Positions 44,381 to 54,791 of a stretch of 64,000 nucleotides of DNA are shown here, piece after piece (the first letter of the stretch is position 1; each line of letters opens with the position of its first letter). A model generated the notes under the pieces. That model did not search any database. It had not been told where the DNA came from and saw only the letters and a list, made by a program, of their open reading frames with translations. Origin of the DNA: Bacteroidaceae bacterium (lineage in GTDB: Bacteria; Bacteroidota; Bacteroidia; Bacteroidales; Bacteroidaceae); assembly GCA_024398475.1 (NCBI GenBank), contig JAKSJB010000008.1, positions 1 to 64,000 of the forward strand, read 5' to 3'. The translations under genes were made by a program, and so were the position numbers.

Positions 44381-45952
44381 TTACAATGGAATATTTCCGT
44401 GCTTCTTTGCTGGGTTGGTTACACGCTTGTTCTCAAGTTGTGCGAGTGCGCGGATAATGCGGAAACGAGTGTTACGTGGCTCGATAACATCATCAATGTA
44501 ACCATACTTGGCTGCGTTGTAAGGGTTGGCAAAGAGCTTAGTGTATTCATCTTCCTTGTCCTTGATGAATTGCTTAGCTTCAGCTTCCTTACCTTCTTCC
44601 TTAAGAGCCTTTGCTTCCTTTGCATAAAGAACTGCTGCTGCACCTGCTGCACCCATAACTGCGATTTCAGCAGAAGGCCATGCATAGTTCATGTCGCCAC
44701 GGAGTTGCTTACAGCTCATTACGATGTGAGAACCACCGTATGACTTACGCAATGTAACAGTTACCTTTGGAACCGTACATTCACCGAATGCATAAAGAAG
44801 CTTAGCACCATGAAGGATAACGGCATTGTATTCCTGACCTGTACCTGGGAGGAATCCTGGAACGTCAACAAGTGTTACGAGTGGAATATTGAATGCGTCG
44901 CAGAAACGAACGAAACGTGCAGCCTTGCGAGATGCGTTGCAGTCAAGAACACCTGCCATAACCTTTGGCTGGTTGGCAACGATACCTACTGACTGACCGT
45001 TGAAACGAGCGAAACCTACGATGATGTTCTTTGCATAGTTTGGCTGTACTTCGAAGAATTCACCGTTATCGACGATTCCTGCAATAACTTCATACATATC
45101 GTATGGCTGGTTAGGGTTGTCAGGAATGATTTCATTGAGGAAGTCTTCCTTACGGTCGATAGGGTCATTGCATTCAACAAGCGGAGTTGTCTCAAGATTG
45201 TTCTGTGGAATATAACTGAGCAACTGCTTGATCATGTTGATGGCTTCTTCTTCAGTAGACGCTGTAAAGTGAGTTACACCAGACTTAGTAGAATGTACGC
45301 TTGCACCACCGAGTTCTTCCTGTGTTACAACTTCACCGAGTACAGTCTTTACAACTGCCGGACCTGTAAGGAACATGTATGATGTATTTTCCATCATGAG
45401 AGTGAAGTCAGTAAGTGCAGGAGAATAAACTGCACCACCTGCACATGGACCGAAGATTCCTGAAATCTGTGGAACTACGCCGCTGGCGAGAATGTTGCGT
45501 TCAAAGATTTCTGAATAACCTGCAAGAGCATTGATACCTTCCTGGATACGTGCACCACCTGAATCGTTAAGACCGATAACAGGAGCACCCATCTTCATTG
45601 CAGCATCCATTACCTTACATATCTTCAATGCCATAGTTTCTGACAATGAACCAGCGTTTACTGTGAAGTCCTGTGCAAATACGTAAACGAGGCGACCTGC
45701 AACTGTACCATATCCTGTAACAACGCCGTCACCGTCAAATTGCTTTTTTTCCATACCGAAGTTATGGCAACGATGTGTTACGAACATGTCCATTTCTTCG
45801 AATGAACCTTCGTCGAGAAGCATAGCAATGCGTTCACGAGCTGTGTACTTACCCTTGTCGTGCTGTTTCTGGATAGCCTTTTCGCCACCGCCAAGGCGTG
45901 CTTTGTCACGCTTTTCGACAAGTTCCTTAATCTTTTCTGCTTGTTTGTTCAT
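44381..45952 (-). CDS. mmdA: Methylmalonyl-CoA decarboxylase carboxyltransferase subunit
   Basis: Transfers the carboxyl of (S)-methylmalonyl-CoA to biotin. With the start [23 protein letters not shown] at 45952 it has 523 residues; the frame is open for 14 more codons. Acyl-CoA carboxyltransferase marks are [35 protein letters not shown] (adjoining parts), [29 protein letters not shown] and [21 protein letters not shown]. It makes propionyl-CoA for propionate production and conserves energy as a Na+ gradient. Confidence 0.93.
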   Translation of the reverse strand: MNKQAEKIKELVEKRDKARLGGGEKAIQKQHDKGKYTARERIAMLLDEGSFEEMDMFVTHRCHNFGMEKKQFDGDGVVTGYGTVAGRLVYVFAQDFTVNAGSLSETMALKICKVMDAAMKMGAPVIGLNDSGGARIQEGINALAGYSEIFERNILASGVVPQISGIFGPCAGGAVYSPALTDFTLMMENTSYMFLTGPAVVKTVLGEVVTQEELGGASVHSTKSGVTHFTASTEEEAINMIKQLLSYIPQNNLETTPLVECNDPIDRKEDFLNEIIPDNPNQPYDMYEVIAGIVDNGEFFEVQPNYAKNIIVGFARFNGQSVGIVANQPKVMAGVLDCNASRKAARFVRFCDAFNIPLVTLVDVPGFLPGTGQEYNAVILHGAKLLYAFGECTVPKVTVTLRKSYGGSHIVMSCKQLRGDMNYAWPSAEIAVMGAAGAAAVLYAKEAKALKEEGKEAEAKQFIKDKEDEYTKLFANPYNAAKYGYIDDVIEPRNTRFRIIRALAQLENKRVTNPAKKHGNIPL

Positions 45953-46036
45953 TTTATATGTTTTAACTAAATTGTGTGTCCGAAAAAAATCCATAAACGC
46001 CCCTACGGAAGGGTAGGAGCGTATATGTATAAATCA

Positions 46037-46447
46037 TTATTTTGCAGGTTCGCAGAGTTCTGTGAGAATGCTTGCAGTTGACTTTGGATGAAGGAATGCA
46101 ATCATCATGTTCTCAGCACCACCGCGTGGAGCCTTGTCGATAAGACGGATACCCTGTGCGTCACATTCTGCCAAAGCATTTGCAACACCATCTTCTACAG
46201 CGAATGCAACGTGATGTACACCCTTGCCACCGTTCTCGAGATACTTGGCTACAGCACTTTCAGGACTTGTTGGCTCAAGGAGTTCAAGTTTTACTTCACC
46301 TACTTTCAAAAAAGCAGTCTTTACTTTTTGATCAGCTACTTCTTCTACTGCGTAGCACTTCAAACCTAATGTGTTCTCAAAATAAGGGAGAACTTCGTCA
46401 ATACTCTTGACAGCAATGCCAAGGTGATCAATACGTGAAATTTTCAT
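46037..46447 (-). CDS. mce: Methylmalonyl-CoA epimerase
   Basis: Interconverts the R and S forms of methylmalonyl-CoA. A 136-residue protein of the glyoxalase/VOC fold beginning ISRIDHLGIAVKSIDEVLPYF. Metal ligands are the first His (DHLG), the mid His in GVHHVAFAVED, and the Glu of the last strand (ILTELCEP). The start at 46447 is chosen because the extra 18 residues of the longer frame do not fit the family. It opens the mmd operon, an arrangement that fits the succinate-propionate pathway. Confidence 0.93.
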   Translation of the reverse strand: MKISRIDHLGIAVKSIDEVLPYFENTLGLKCYAVEEVADQKVKTAFLKVGEVKLELLEPTSPESAVAKYLENGGKGVHHVAFAVEDGVANALAECDAQGIRLIDKAPRGGAENMMIAFLHPKSTASILTELCEPAK

Positions 46448-46490
46448 GTCTGATTGATTATTTGATTTTAAATATGGTTTAATAAAACAA

Positions 46491-46534
46491 TTATCGCACA
46501 AAAGTACTGAAAAATATTGACTTTCGTGCGATAA
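46491..46534. promoter_or_regulatory. Inverted repeat around the mce -7 box
   Basis: TTATCGCACAAAAG (46491-46504) and CTTTCGTGCGATAA (46521-46534) are 14-bp arms with one mismatch and a 16-nt spacer. On the minus strand a TACTTTTG -7-like box (46506-46499) overlaps the left arm, 44 bp before mce. The repeat is also 22 bp after the hisB stop, so it may be the his terminator, an operator for the mmd operon, or both. No convincing -33 box was found. Confidence 0.5.
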
Positions 46535-46555
46535 AAAATGTATTTTTATCTGGAT

Positions 46556-47623
46556 TTACAAAATTCCCTTACTAGATGGCAACTGGAAGTTGTGAATGTC
46601 ACGTCTACTTGCCATTTTTATTGATTTTCCCAAGGCCTTGAAAATCCCTTCAATCTTGTGGTGCTCGTTGTCTCCTTCGGCCTTAATGTTCAGGTTCATC
46701 TTGGCTGCATCCGAGAATGACTTGAAGAAATGAAGGAACATTTCCGTAGGCATGTCTCCGACATATTCACGATGGAATTCAGCATCCCACACCAACCAGG
46801 CACGTCCTCCGAAGTCCAATGCCACTTGACAGAGACAATCATCCATCGGCAGCAGGTAACCATACCTCTGTATGCCACGTTTGTCACCGAGAGCCTTGAG
46901 GATACATTCGCCAAGCGCAATACCTGTATCTTCTATCGTGTGATGTTCATCAACATTCAGGTCTCCTTTGACTTTGATATCCAAATCCACGCTGCCGTGT
47001 TTTGAAATCTGTTCAAGCATGTGGTCGAAGAATCCCAGCCCCGTAGATATGCAACTTTTACCGGTTCCGTCAAGATTGACCTTGATGGCAATATCCGTCT
47101 CCTTCGTAGTTCTTGTTACTTCAGCAGTACGCTGACCGGCATAAACTATTTCAGCAATCCTGTCCCATCCATCAACATTGTCTCCGAGAATAAGCGATTT
47201 GCATCCAAGATTCCTTGCCAGTTGTGCATCGGTCTGTCTGTCACCTATAACATATGAGTTCAGAAGGTCATAATCGCCGTTGAGATATTGTGTCAGCATT
47301 CCAATGCCGGGTTTTCTTGTCGGAAGATTATCTTCAGGGAAAGAACGGTCAATATGTATGGCATCGAATTCCACACCTTCACCCTTCAATGTGTTCAGCA
47401 TTAAATCCTGAAGTTGATTGAAAATTTCTTCTGGATAAAGATGAGTACCCAAGCCGTCTTGATTAGTGACCATCACAAGTTCATAATCAGTATGCTCACG
47501 TATAAATGCAAGATTGCTGATTACTTTAGGCAGAAAACAAAATTTCTCAAGACTGTCAACCTGTTCGTCTGCCGGTTCAACTATGATAGTTCCGTCACGG
47601 TCTATGAATAATACTTTTTTCAT
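46556..47623 (-). CDS. hisB: Bifunctional histidinol-phosphatase / imidazoleglycerol-phosphate dehydratase
   Basis: Carries out two steps of histidine synthesis. Residues 1-165 are the HAD phosphatase domain ([40 protein letters not shown]). Residues 168-355 are the dehydratase, with the manganese histidine clusters in [31 protein letters not shown] and [15 protein letters not shown]. It is the last gene of the hisG-X-hisD-hisC-hisB run, 33 bp after hisC. Confidence 0.95.
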   Translation of the reverse strand: MKKVLFIDRDGTIIVEPADEQVDSLEKFCFLPKVISNLAFIREHTDYELVMVTNQDGLGTHLYPEEIFNQLQDLMLNTLKGEGVEFDAIHIDRSFPEDNLPTRKPGIGMLTQYLNGDYDLLNSYVIGDRQTDAQLARNLGCKSLILGDNVDGWDRIAEIVYAGQRTAEVTRTTKETDIAIKVNLDGTGKSCISTGLGFFDHMLEQISKHGSVDLDIKVKGDLNVDEHHTIEDTGIALGECILKALGDKRGIQRYGYLLPMDDCLCQVALDFGGRAWLVWDAEFHREYVGDMPTEMFLHFFKSFSDAAKMNLNIKAEGDNEHHKIEGIFKALGKSIKMASRRDIHNFQLPSSKGIL

Positions 47624-47656
47624 CTGGATATATTATGATGAATCTGTAATTGATAT

Positions 47657-48706
47657 TTACTGTTTATACTGACGCAGCGCACTCAGCAATTCCGTGTTGT
47701 CCTGTTTTGTACCGATTGTAATTCGCAGACAATTATTACATAATGTAATACGGTTGCGGTTACGTACAATGATACCCCTGTCAACCAAGTAACTGTATAT
47801 CCTGTTGGCATCCGTTACTTTTGCCAGGAAGAAGTTCGCATCAGAAGGATATACCTGACAGCAAATTGGCAGTTCCGAAAAAGCCTTCATCAAAGTCTGA
47901 CGCTCTTCAAGTACCAAAACAAGTTGCTTGTGCATTTCCGCAGAATTGGCAAGCACCTCCTTTGCCTGCTGCTGAGTCAGTTTGTTTACGTTGTATGGAT
48001 ATTTCACCTTGTTGTAATAACCAATGATTTCCTCAGAAGCAAAAGCCATACCCAGTCGGATAGCGGCACTTCCCCAAGCCTTTGAGAAAGTATTGAATAC
48101 AATGAGATTCGGATATTTGTCTATTTCCGTACGGAACGGACGCTGCTGTGAGAAATCGCTGTATGCCTCATCAATGACCACGATACCCTTGAACTGTTCC
48201 AGCAACTTTTCCATTTCCTCGCGTTGGAGGTCATTGCCGGTAGGATTGTTTGGCGAACAGATAAATATTGCCTTTGTGTGATTATCGCATGCATTGAGTA
48301 AATCTACAGCCTTAAACTGATAATGCTCATCAAGTTGTACTTTGCGATATTCCACATCATTGATGTTGGCACACACCTCATACATTCCGTATGTAGGATC
48401 AATTGCTACGACATTATCAAGTCTTGGTTCACAGAAAACCCGATATACCAAATCTATCGCCTCATCCGAACCATTACCGAAAAAAATCTGACTTTCCCGG
48501 ACACCTTTCATAGGAGCAATCAGAGACTTGAGTTCCAACTGCAGAGGGTCAGGGTATCGGTTGATGTTCGTGTCAAATGGGTTTTCATTTGCATCAATAC
48601 ACACACGTGCAGTCTTGCCTGCATATTCATTGCGTGCAGAACTGTAAGGTTTCAATGCAAGTATGTTTTTTCTGACGAGTTCGTTCAGGTTGAATTCCTT
48701 GTTCAT
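47657..48706 (-). CDS. hisC: Histidinol-phosphate aminotransferase
   Basis: A fold-type I PLP aminotransferase of 349 residues. Key parts are [37 protein letters not shown] and the PLP lysine in [15 protein letters not shown]. The start overlaps the hisD stop by 4 bp, so the two are translationally coupled. Confidence 0.94.
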   Translation of the reverse strand: MNKEFNLNELVRKNILALKPYSSARNEYAGKTARVCIDANENPFDTNINRYPDPLQLELKSLIAPMKGVRESQIFFGNGSDEAIDLVYRVFCEPRLDNVVAIDPTYGMYEVCANINDVEYRKVQLDEHYQFKAVDLLNACDNHTKAIFICSPNNPTGNDLQREEMEKLLEQFKGIVVIDEAYSDFSQQRPFRTEIDKYPNLIVFNTFSKAWGSAAIRLGMAFASEEIIGYYNKVKYPYNVNKLTQQQAKEVLANSAEMHKQLVLVLEERQTLMKAFSELPICCQVYPSDANFFLAKVTDANRIYSYLVDRGIIVRNRNRITLCNNCLRITIGTKQDNTELLSALRQYKQ

Positions 48707-49953
48707 AATCCGATTTCCTCCATTCTTAATACCATTGCATTCTTATGTGCATCAAGCATTTCGTTTCCAGCCATAGTCGCTACAGTAGGACCGATATTTC
48801 TGATTCCTTCAGCAGTAAGTTCCTGGAATGTAATCTTTCTGCAGAAACTGTCGAGCGACACACCGCTGTAAGCCTTTGCATAGCCACTTGTCGGAAGTGT
48901 ATGATTTGTTCCCGAAGCATAGTCACCGGCACTTTCGCACGAATAATTGCCGAGGAATACAGAACCAGCATTAACCACCTTATCAGCAACTTCCATGTAA
49001 TTCCTGACAGCAAGAATAAGATGTTCAGGTGCATATTCGTTGATAAGTTCCATAGCCTCATCAATAGTATCTACCAGTACCAGCCGGCTCCATTGCAAAG
49101 CCTGTTCTGCAATTTCCTTTCGTGGAAGCAGATTCAACTGACGCTGTATTTCCTTTTCCACGTCATTCTTTAGTTCTGCACTTGTAGTAACCAATACAGC
49201 CTGAGAGTCAATACCATGCTCTGCCTGAGACAGGAAGTCCGCAGCAACAAAAGCAGGATTGGCACTTTCATCGGCAACGATAGCCACTTCACTTGGACCT
49301 GCAGGCATGTCAATGGCAACATCATGCAGGCTTACCTGCTGCTTTGCAGCCATAACGAATTGGTTTCCGGGACCGAATATCTTGCTGACCTTGGATACGG
49401 ATTCCGTACCGTAAGCCATTGCACCGATAGCCTGAACACCACCTATTTTATAAATATTGTCAACACCGGCAATCTTAGCCGCTACAAGAATTGCCGGATG
49501 TAACTTACCTTCCTTGTTGGGAGGTGAACAAAGGACAATTTCCTTGCATCCAGCAATTTTAGCCGGAGTTGCCAGCATAAGTACAGTCGAGAAGAGTGGG
49601 GCAGTACCTCCAGGTACGTAAAGACCGACTTTCTCTATAGCAACCGATTTTTGCCAACAAGTCACACCCTTGCATGTCTCGATGCGTTTGCCCTGAAACT
49701 TCTGAGCAGAGTGGAAAGTGCTGATATTGTCATGTGCAAGAATAAGAGCATCCTTGAGTTCCTTGCTTACAAGTCGTTCGGCTTCGGCAATCTCCTCGCT
49801 GGTCACTTTGAGAGAATCAAGTTGCACCTTGTCGAACTTCAGTTCATATTCCTTTACAGCCTCATCACCACGGAGTTTGATATCCTCAAGTACACCGGAA
49901 ACTATTGCGCTAAGTTCGGCTGCATCCTTATGTGGTCGTTCAATCTTTATCAT
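48703..49953 (-). CDS. hisD: Histidinol dehydrogenase
   Basis: Catalyses the last two oxidations to L-histidine with NAD+ and zinc. The 416-residue protein contains [59 protein letters not shown] and the catalytic [16 protein letters not shown]. Zinc ligand His/Gln are in [10 protein letters not shown]. It starts 20 bp after the small membrane protein gene. Confidence 0.95.
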   Translation of the reverse strand: MIKIERPHKDAAELSAIVSGVLEDIKLRGDEAVKEYELKFDKVQLDSLKVTSEEIAEAERLVSKELKDALILAHDNISTFHSAQKFQGKRIETCKGVTCWQKSVAIEKVGLYVPGGTAPLFSTVLMLATPAKIAGCKEIVLCSPPNKEGKLHPAILVAAKIAGVDNIYKIGGVQAIGAMAYGTESVSKVSKIFGPGNQFVMAAKQQVSLHDVAIDMPAGPSEVAIVADESANPAFVAADFLSQAEHGIDSQAVLVTTSAELKNDVEKEIQRQLNLLPRKEIAEQALQWSRLVLVDTIDEAMELINEYAPEHLILAVRNYMEVADKVVNAGSVFLGNYSCESAGDYASGTNHTLPTSGYAKAYSGVSLDSFCRKITFQELTAEGIRNIGPTVATMAGNEMLDAHKNAMVLRMEEIGL

Positions 49954-49973
49954 ATAATAACAGTACTACATTA

Positions 49974-50240
49974 TTACTGTAGCCTTTTCTGATTCTTTAA
50001 TTTGTCGTAATCACCTAATCCGTATTCCTTGAATGCCTTTTCCTTAGAGTCACCGATACATAACAGGATAATGATTGCCCACCAGAAACCTATGCACCAT
50101 GAAAGCAGCAGCCATCCAATTCCACTTCTGCCTCTTGACTTAGCCATGAAGAAAGGTATCAGGGCACATACTAATACAATTATCAGAAATACAACAAATA
50201 CGCTGCTGCCAATAATCGTGTTTAAAGAAGATGTATCCAT
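49974..50240 (-). CDS. Small membrane protein inside the his operon
   Basis: An 88-residue protein with two predicted transmembrane helices (about 8-33, TIIGSSVFVVFLIIVLVCALIPFF, and 41-63, IGWLLLSWCIGFWWAIIILLCIG) and a charged C-terminal tail (about 64-88). The connector KSRGRSG suggests a positive-inside loop. I do not recognise a named family. It stands between hisG (25 bp) and hisD (20 bp) on the same strand, so it is probably co-transcribed with them. Confidence 0.65.
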   Translation of the reverse strand: MDTSSLNTIIGSSVFVVFLIIVLVCALIPFFMAKSRGRSGIGWLLLSWCIGFWWAIIILLCIGDSKEKAFKEYGLGDYDKLKNQKRLQ

Positions 50241-50265
50241 AATTGTCAGAATTAAATGTTATTTA

Positions 50266-51123
50266 TTACAAAATCATTTTCTCTATAGGAAGTACAAGAA
50301 TACCTTCAGCACCGAGTTGCTTGAGTTGACCAATAATCTCCCAGAAGCGCTTTTCGTCGAGTACAGTATGAATACTGCTCCATCCTTCTGTAGCCAAAGG
50401 CATAACAGTAGGACTCTTGATACCAGGAAGCACCTTTGTGATTTCAGCTACCTTGTCCGAAGGCGCATTCATAAGCACATATTTCTTGTCTTCAGCGGTA
50501 CGTACAGCATCTATACGGAAAAGGAGTTCGTCGAGGATTGCCTTTTTGTCGGGATCGTTTTCAAGGTTCTTGTTACCGATGAGTAATGCTTCACTCTTCA
50601 TTACCACCTCAACTTCCTTCAGATTGTTGCTTACGAGTGTTGAACCGGAACTGACAATGTCGAAAATACCGTCGGCAAGAGCAATACCCGGAGCAATTTC
50701 CACGGAACCCTGAATGACGTGAATGTCAATATTGAGTCCTTTTTCCTTACTGAAATTGCGGAGGATTTCAGGATAACTTGTCGCAATCTTCTTTCCGTTG
50801 AACCATTCCAAACCCTTATAGTCGATAGATTTTGGAATAGCCAATGAAAGACGACATTTGCTGAAACCGAGACGCTTGATTATATTTGCTTCAAATCCCC
50901 GTTCCACAAATTCGTTTTCTCCTACAATACCCAAGTCAGCCACACCGTCGGCAACCGTCTGCGGTATGTCGTCATCACGAAGATAAAGTACTTCGATAGG
51001 GAAGTTTGACGATTCAACGAGAAGAGTTCTCTTTGAACTTCCTACTTTTATTCCGGCCTCTGCCAAAAGGTTCATGGTGTCTTCATTCAGACGACCTTTT
51101 GATTGTACTGCAATACGTATCAT
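50266..51123 (-). CDS. hisG: ATP phosphoribosyltransferase, long form
   Basis: Makes phosphoribosyl-ATP, the committed step of histidine synthesis. At 285 residues it is the long form (no HisZ needed), with a catalytic part (IAVQSKGRLNEDTMNLL, DLGIVGENEFVERG, the PRPP loop ADGIFDIVSSGSTLVSN) and a C-terminal ACT-like regulatory domain (about 210-285, KSPTVMPLATEGWSSIHTVL) that binds histidine. It starts 32 bp after the rho stop with no clear terminator or promoter between, so read-through from rho is possible. Confidence 0.94.
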   Translation of the reverse strand: MIRIAVQSKGRLNEDTMNLLAEAGIKVGSSKRTLLVESSNFPIEVLYLRDDDIPQTVADGVADLGIVGENEFVERGFEANIIKRLGFSKCRLSLAIPKSIDYKGLEWFNGKKIATSYPEILRNFSKEKGLNIDIHVIQGSVEIAPGIALADGIFDIVSSGSTLVSNNLKEVEVVMKSEALLIGNKNLENDPDKKAILDELLFRIDAVRTAEDKKYVLMNAPSDKVAEITKVLPGIKSPTVMPLATEGWSSIHTVLDEKRFWEIIGQLKQLGAEGILVLPIEKMIL

Positions 51124-51155
51124 TTGCTTTATTTTATGTTGTTATTTGTTTTTTT

Positions 51156-53228
51156 TTATCCATTCATGGAAATAAGGAACTCATCGTTGTTGTCAGTCCT
51201 TTGCATAAGGTTGAGAACAATATCCATAGCCTCGTTTGAAGTCATGTCTGCAATATGCTTGCGGAGAATCCACATACGGCGTACCGTGTTAGGATCCTGA
51301 AGCAAGTCATCACGACGTGTACTTGAAGCCACGAGATTGACAGCAGGGAATACACGCTTGTTGGCAAGAGTACGGTCGAGTTGAAGTTCCATGTTGCCGG
51401 TACCCTTGAATTCCTCAAAGATCACTTCGTCCATCTTGCTGCCTGTATCGATAAGGGCTGTTGCAATAATAGTAAGCGAGCCTCCGCCTTCGATATTTCG
51501 TGCAGCACCGAAGAAACGCTTAGGTTTTTGGAGGGCATTGGCATCAACACCACCGGTCAGCACCTTACCGCTTGCAGGACTGACTGTATTGTATGCACGT
51601 GCCAGACGTGTAATGGAATCAAGGAAGATCACAACATCATGACCACATTCCACCATTCTCTTTGCTTTCTCAAGAACAAGGTTCGCAATTTTTACGTGAT
51701 TTTCGGCAGGAGCATCGAATGTAGAAGCAACCACTTCAGCACTTACAGTTCTTGCCATGTCGGTAACTTCCTCCGGACGTTCATCAATGAGCAACATCAT
51801 CAGATAGGCTTCAGGATGATTGCGTGCAATACTGTTTGCGATATCCTTCATCAGCAAAGTCTTACCGGTCTTTGGCTGAGCCACAATCAAGGCACGCTGT
51901 CCCTTACCAATAGGAGAGAACAAATCTACGATACGGCTTGACGGCGTGTCGTTCTTTCCGCTGCAAAGCCTGAATTTCTCATCAGGGAATAAAGGAGTGA
52001 GATATTCAAAAGGCACACGGTCGCGTACGATAGAAGGATCGCATCCGTTAATCTTCTTGATAGTAGTAAGAGGGAAGAACTTTTCACCTTCACGTGGAGG
52101 ACGAATCGTACCTTCCACCACGTCACCCGTCTTCAGGCCATAATGCTTCACCTGAGCAGGACTTACATAGATGTCGTCTGGTGAAGGCAGGTAGTTGTAG
52201 TCGCTGCTGCGGAGGAATCCGTAATTGTCCGATGTCAGGTCAAGCACACCCGATGTAGTTATGATGTCATTGAAGTCGTATGGTTCAGCAACGGCTTTTT
52301 CGTTATAGCCAAAGTCATTACTGTTGTTACCGGCCCATTGTGGAGCACTTCCTCCCTGTGCTTCCGAATATGACTCATCATTCTCGGCAGCCATGTTGAT
52401 TTGCTTGAACTTCTCGAAGAAACTTTGTGGAGAACGTTCTGATGAAACATCCTCATTAGGTATATCTTCAAGAATGATAAAGTCGCTGCCATTGTCAAAC
52501 TCATCATTAGCCAACGGTGCCTTAGGCTTGTTTGCAGTTTCCTTTGTTTCAAACGCAGGAGCATTAACATTACTGCCGGAGTCAACATCCTCAATGATAC
52601 CTTCAATGATAGATTCCTCATTTTCTTCGGCAGCAGCCTCAGCATCTTCAGCATTCTTCTTAGGACGGCCTCTCTTTTTCTTCTGTACGGCAGAATCCAC
52701 CTGTTCGGTTTCTTCGGCATTCTTCTTAGGACGTCCTCTCTTCTTCTTAGGCTGATCTGTTTCGGCATCTTCGCCTGTCATCGTCTGCAGATTGTCAGTT
52801 TCTTCCGATTTATCCTCTTCTGCAGCAACCTCCTTTTCCGCAACCTCCTTTGGCTGCTGCAATTGCATATCCATAGAAGGCATGTTGGAAGATATATTGA
52901 TTGGAGCAGACAGAATCTCCTTTTCTTCCTCGCTGAGGTCTCCGAATAAAGAACGCTCAGAAGGCATCATAGTAGGCTTTTCTATCTTTTTTGCATTTAA
53001 CTTACTTGCAGAATATACATGATCGACAGCCTTCACTCTCTGACGCTTACGCGCAGGCTTTTCGTTTGCAACCTTTTCGGCTGCAGCAGCAATGGCTGAT
53101 TTGTCGAGTATCTCGTAAACCAATTCGTTCTCGTTGAATTTCGAAGTGCTTATACCAAACTCAGCGGCAATTTGTTTCAGTTCTTCAATACTTTTGCCGG
53201 AGAGTTGCTCTTTGTTATATCCTTTCAT
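51156..53228 (-). CDS. rho: Transcription termination factor Rho with disordered insert
   Basis: A hexameric RNA helicase that ends transcription. The start [27 protein letters not shown] at 53228 fits the N-terminal Rho domain and gives 690 residues; the frame is open for 17 more codons. Between that domain and the RNA-binding cold-shock fold ([21 protein letters not shown], about 350) lies a low-complexity insert rich in Glu, Ala and Asn with two [10 protein letters not shown] motifs like AT-hooks. The ATPase core follows, with [22 protein letters not shown] and the Q-loop/R-loop. Such inserts are known in Bacteroidota Rho, and that of B. thetaiotaomicron is reported to drive phase separation. 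Confidence 0.94.
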   Translation of the reverse strand: MKGYNKEQLSGKSIEELKQIAAEFGISTSKFNENELVYEILDKSAIAAAAEKVANEKPARKRQRVKAVDHVYSASKLNAKKIEKPTMMPSERSLFGDLSEEEKEILSAPINISSNMPSMDMQLQQPKEVAEKEVAAEEDKSEETDNLQTMTGEDAETDQPKKKRGRPKKNAEETEQVDSAVQKKKRGRPKKNAEDAEAAAEENEESIIEGIIEDVDSGSNVNAPAFETKETANKPKAPLANDEFDNGSDFIILEDIPNEDVSSERSPQSFFEKFKQINMAAENDESYSEAQGGSAPQWAGNNSNDFGYNEKAVAEPYDFNDIITTSGVLDLTSDNYGFLRSSDYNYLPSPDDIYVSPAQVKHYGLKTGDVVEGTIRPPREGEKFFPLTTIKKINGCDPSIVRDRVPFEYLTPLFPDEKFRLCSGKNDTPSSRIVDLFSPIGKGQRALIVAQPKTGKTLLMKDIANSIARNHPEAYLMMLLIDERPEEVTDMARTVSAEVVASTFDAPAENHVKIANLVLEKAKRMVECGHDVVIFLDSITRLARAYNTVSPASGKVLTGGVDANALQKPKRFFGAARNIEGGGSLTIIATALIDTGSKMDEVIFEEFKGTGNMELQLDRTLANKRVFPAVNLVASSTRRDDLLQDPNTVRRMWILRKHIADMTSNEAMDIVLNLMQRTDNNDEFLISMNG

Positions 53229-53404
53229 ACTGATAGATTTGTGTTCGTCTTTTGTTTGGGTACAACATTTTGTATTCATTTAGGGGTATTGTCATTCATC
53301 ACATAGAATGAAAGCGTAAAACATACCAATATCTTACAATAGCAAAATGTTACTTGATAAATGTTTTTGGGAATAAATTTCAGATTAAATCCTAAATTTG
53401 TGTG

Positions 53405-53436
53405 CAAAGGTAAAAAGAATAATGATAATTACCAAA
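53405..53436 (-). promoter_or_regulatory. Promoter of rho
   Basis: On the minus strand TTTG (53436-53433), 20 nt, TACCTTTG (53412-53405). The start would be near 53398, leaving a leader of about 170 nt before 53228, long enough for autoregulation. Confidence 0.7.
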
Positions 53437-53492
53437 ACTTATAACATTTTTTTTAAACTTTCTCAATAAAATCATAATAAATCTTAATCTAT

Positions 53493-53523
53493 TTTGAAAT
53501 ATGGGAAATAATTCATAATTTTG
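53493..53523 (+). promoter_or_regulatory. Promoter of the MORN-repeat gene
   Basis: TTTG at 53493-53496, 19 nt, TAATTTTG at 53516-53523. The start is expected near 53530, leaving a leader of about 130 nt. It is divergent from the rho promoter. Confidence 0.7.
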
Positions 53524-53536
53524 TCCGTCGAAATTC

Positions 53537-53563
53537 AGGGGGATTATCAGTTTCCCCTTTTTT
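53537..53563 (+). terminator. Leader hairpin with U-tract (possible attenuator)
   Basis: AGGGGGA pairs with TTCCCCT over an 8-nt loop, followed at once by TTTTTT. It begins only about 7 nt after the predicted transcript start, so it looks like a leader terminator. A second hairpin ATCCTG(21 nt)CAGGAT follows at 53577-53609. The rest of the rho-MORN gap is AT-rich with no gene. Confidence 0.5.
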
Positions 53564-53660
53564 ACAGCCCTAATTTATCCTGAACGAACTAATACCTGTG
53601 TTCCAGGATTGTTATGGTCAGAAATCAAGTCAGTTAATAAACTAATTAAAAGAACTTTTT

Positions 53661-54782
53661 ATGATTAAGAAATATATATTAGGCGTTCTCCTTGTGTCAC
53701 TTTCAGTATGCTCCTATGCCCAGAAAGAAGGGGTAGGGCGGTATGTCGCAAAGGACGGATCCGTATACAACGGCGATTTATATAATGGCAAGCCAAACGG
53801 CAAGGGTAAAACCATATTCCTGACAGGCGATACCTACGAAGGTGAATACCTAAAGGGAAAGCGTCACGGATATGGAGTCTATTCCTTTACCGACGGGGAA
53901 AAGTACGAAGGTGATTGGTACGATGACCATCAGCACGGAAAGGGAGTATACACATTTGCCAACGGAAACCGATACGACGGATTCTGGTTCAAGGACTACC
54001 AGGAAGGTGAGGGAACAATGTACTATCACAATGGAGACAGATACGAAGGTACATGGAAGCAGGACCTACGTGAAGGCAGGGGTAAATACACCTGGGCAAA
54101 CGGTGCAATATACCAAGGCGATTGGGTAGGAGACAAGAAGGAAGGCAAAGGCCTGTTCGACTGGGGAGACAAGAGTACCTACTATGGAGATATGCGCAAC
54201 GATATGCGTAATGGATACGGAACCTACTATTACAGCAATGGTGACAGTTATGCCGGTATGTGGCAGAACGACCTAATGTGGGGAAAGGGAATCTATACAT
54301 TCGCCAATGGAGACAAATATGAAGGCGACTATGTCAATGGCAAGCGTCAGGGTCAGGGCATCTTTACCTATGCCAACAAAGGCAAGTACGTAGGTGGATT
54401 CAAGAACGGACTTATGGATGGTTTCGGAACCTACACATGGAGCGACGGTTCATCCTATGAAGGCTATTGGGCAGAGGACATGCAGAGCGGAAGAGGTAAA
54501 TACACATCAAAGGACGGCGATGTGTATGACGGAGAATGGGCAAACGGAGAGATGGACGGTGAAGGAGTACTCCGCATGAAGGACGGAAGCAAGTTCAAGG
54601 GACATTTCACCAACGGAAAGAAAAATGGAAAATGCATAGAGGAAGATTCCGAAGGCATACGTTTCGATGGTTCATATACCGATGACATGCGCGACGGAGC
54701 ATTCACGGAAAAGGACCGCAACGGAAAGACCCTCCGTAAAGGATTCTACAAGAACGGAGTCGTAGAAGTAGTAAATGAATAA
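53661..54782 (+). CDS. Secreted MORN-repeat protein
   Basis: A 373-residue protein with a signal peptide (to CSYAQ) followed by about 13-14 MORN repeats of 23 residues (pattern Y-x-G-[DE]-[WY]-x-x-x-x-x-x-G-x-G-x-x-x-[FY]-x-x-G). They run to the C-terminus without another domain. MORN arrays form long beta-hairpin sheets that bind membranes or proteins; the role in Bacteroidota is unknown. The YhcH-like gene begins 9 bp after it. Confidence 0.88.
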   Translation: MIKKYILGVLLVSLSVCSYAQKEGVGRYVAKDGSVYNGDLYNGKPNGKGKTIFLTGDTYEGEYLKGKRHGYGVYSFTDGEKYEGDWYDDHQHGKGVYTFANGNRYDGFWFKDYQEGEGTMYYHNGDRYEGTWKQDLREGRGKYTWANGAIYQGDWVGDKKEGKGLFDWGDKSTYYGDMRNDMRNGYGTYYYSNGDSYAGMWQNDLMWGKGIYTFANGDKYEGDYVNGKRQGQGIFTYANKGKYVGGFKNGLMDGFGTYTWSDGSSYEGYWAEDMQSGRGKYTSKDGDVYDGEWANGEMDGEGVLRMKDGSKFKGHFTNGKKNGKCIEEDSEGIRFDGSYTDDMRDGAFTEKDRNGKTLRKGFYKNGVVEVVNE

Positions 54783-54791
54783 TTGATTACT

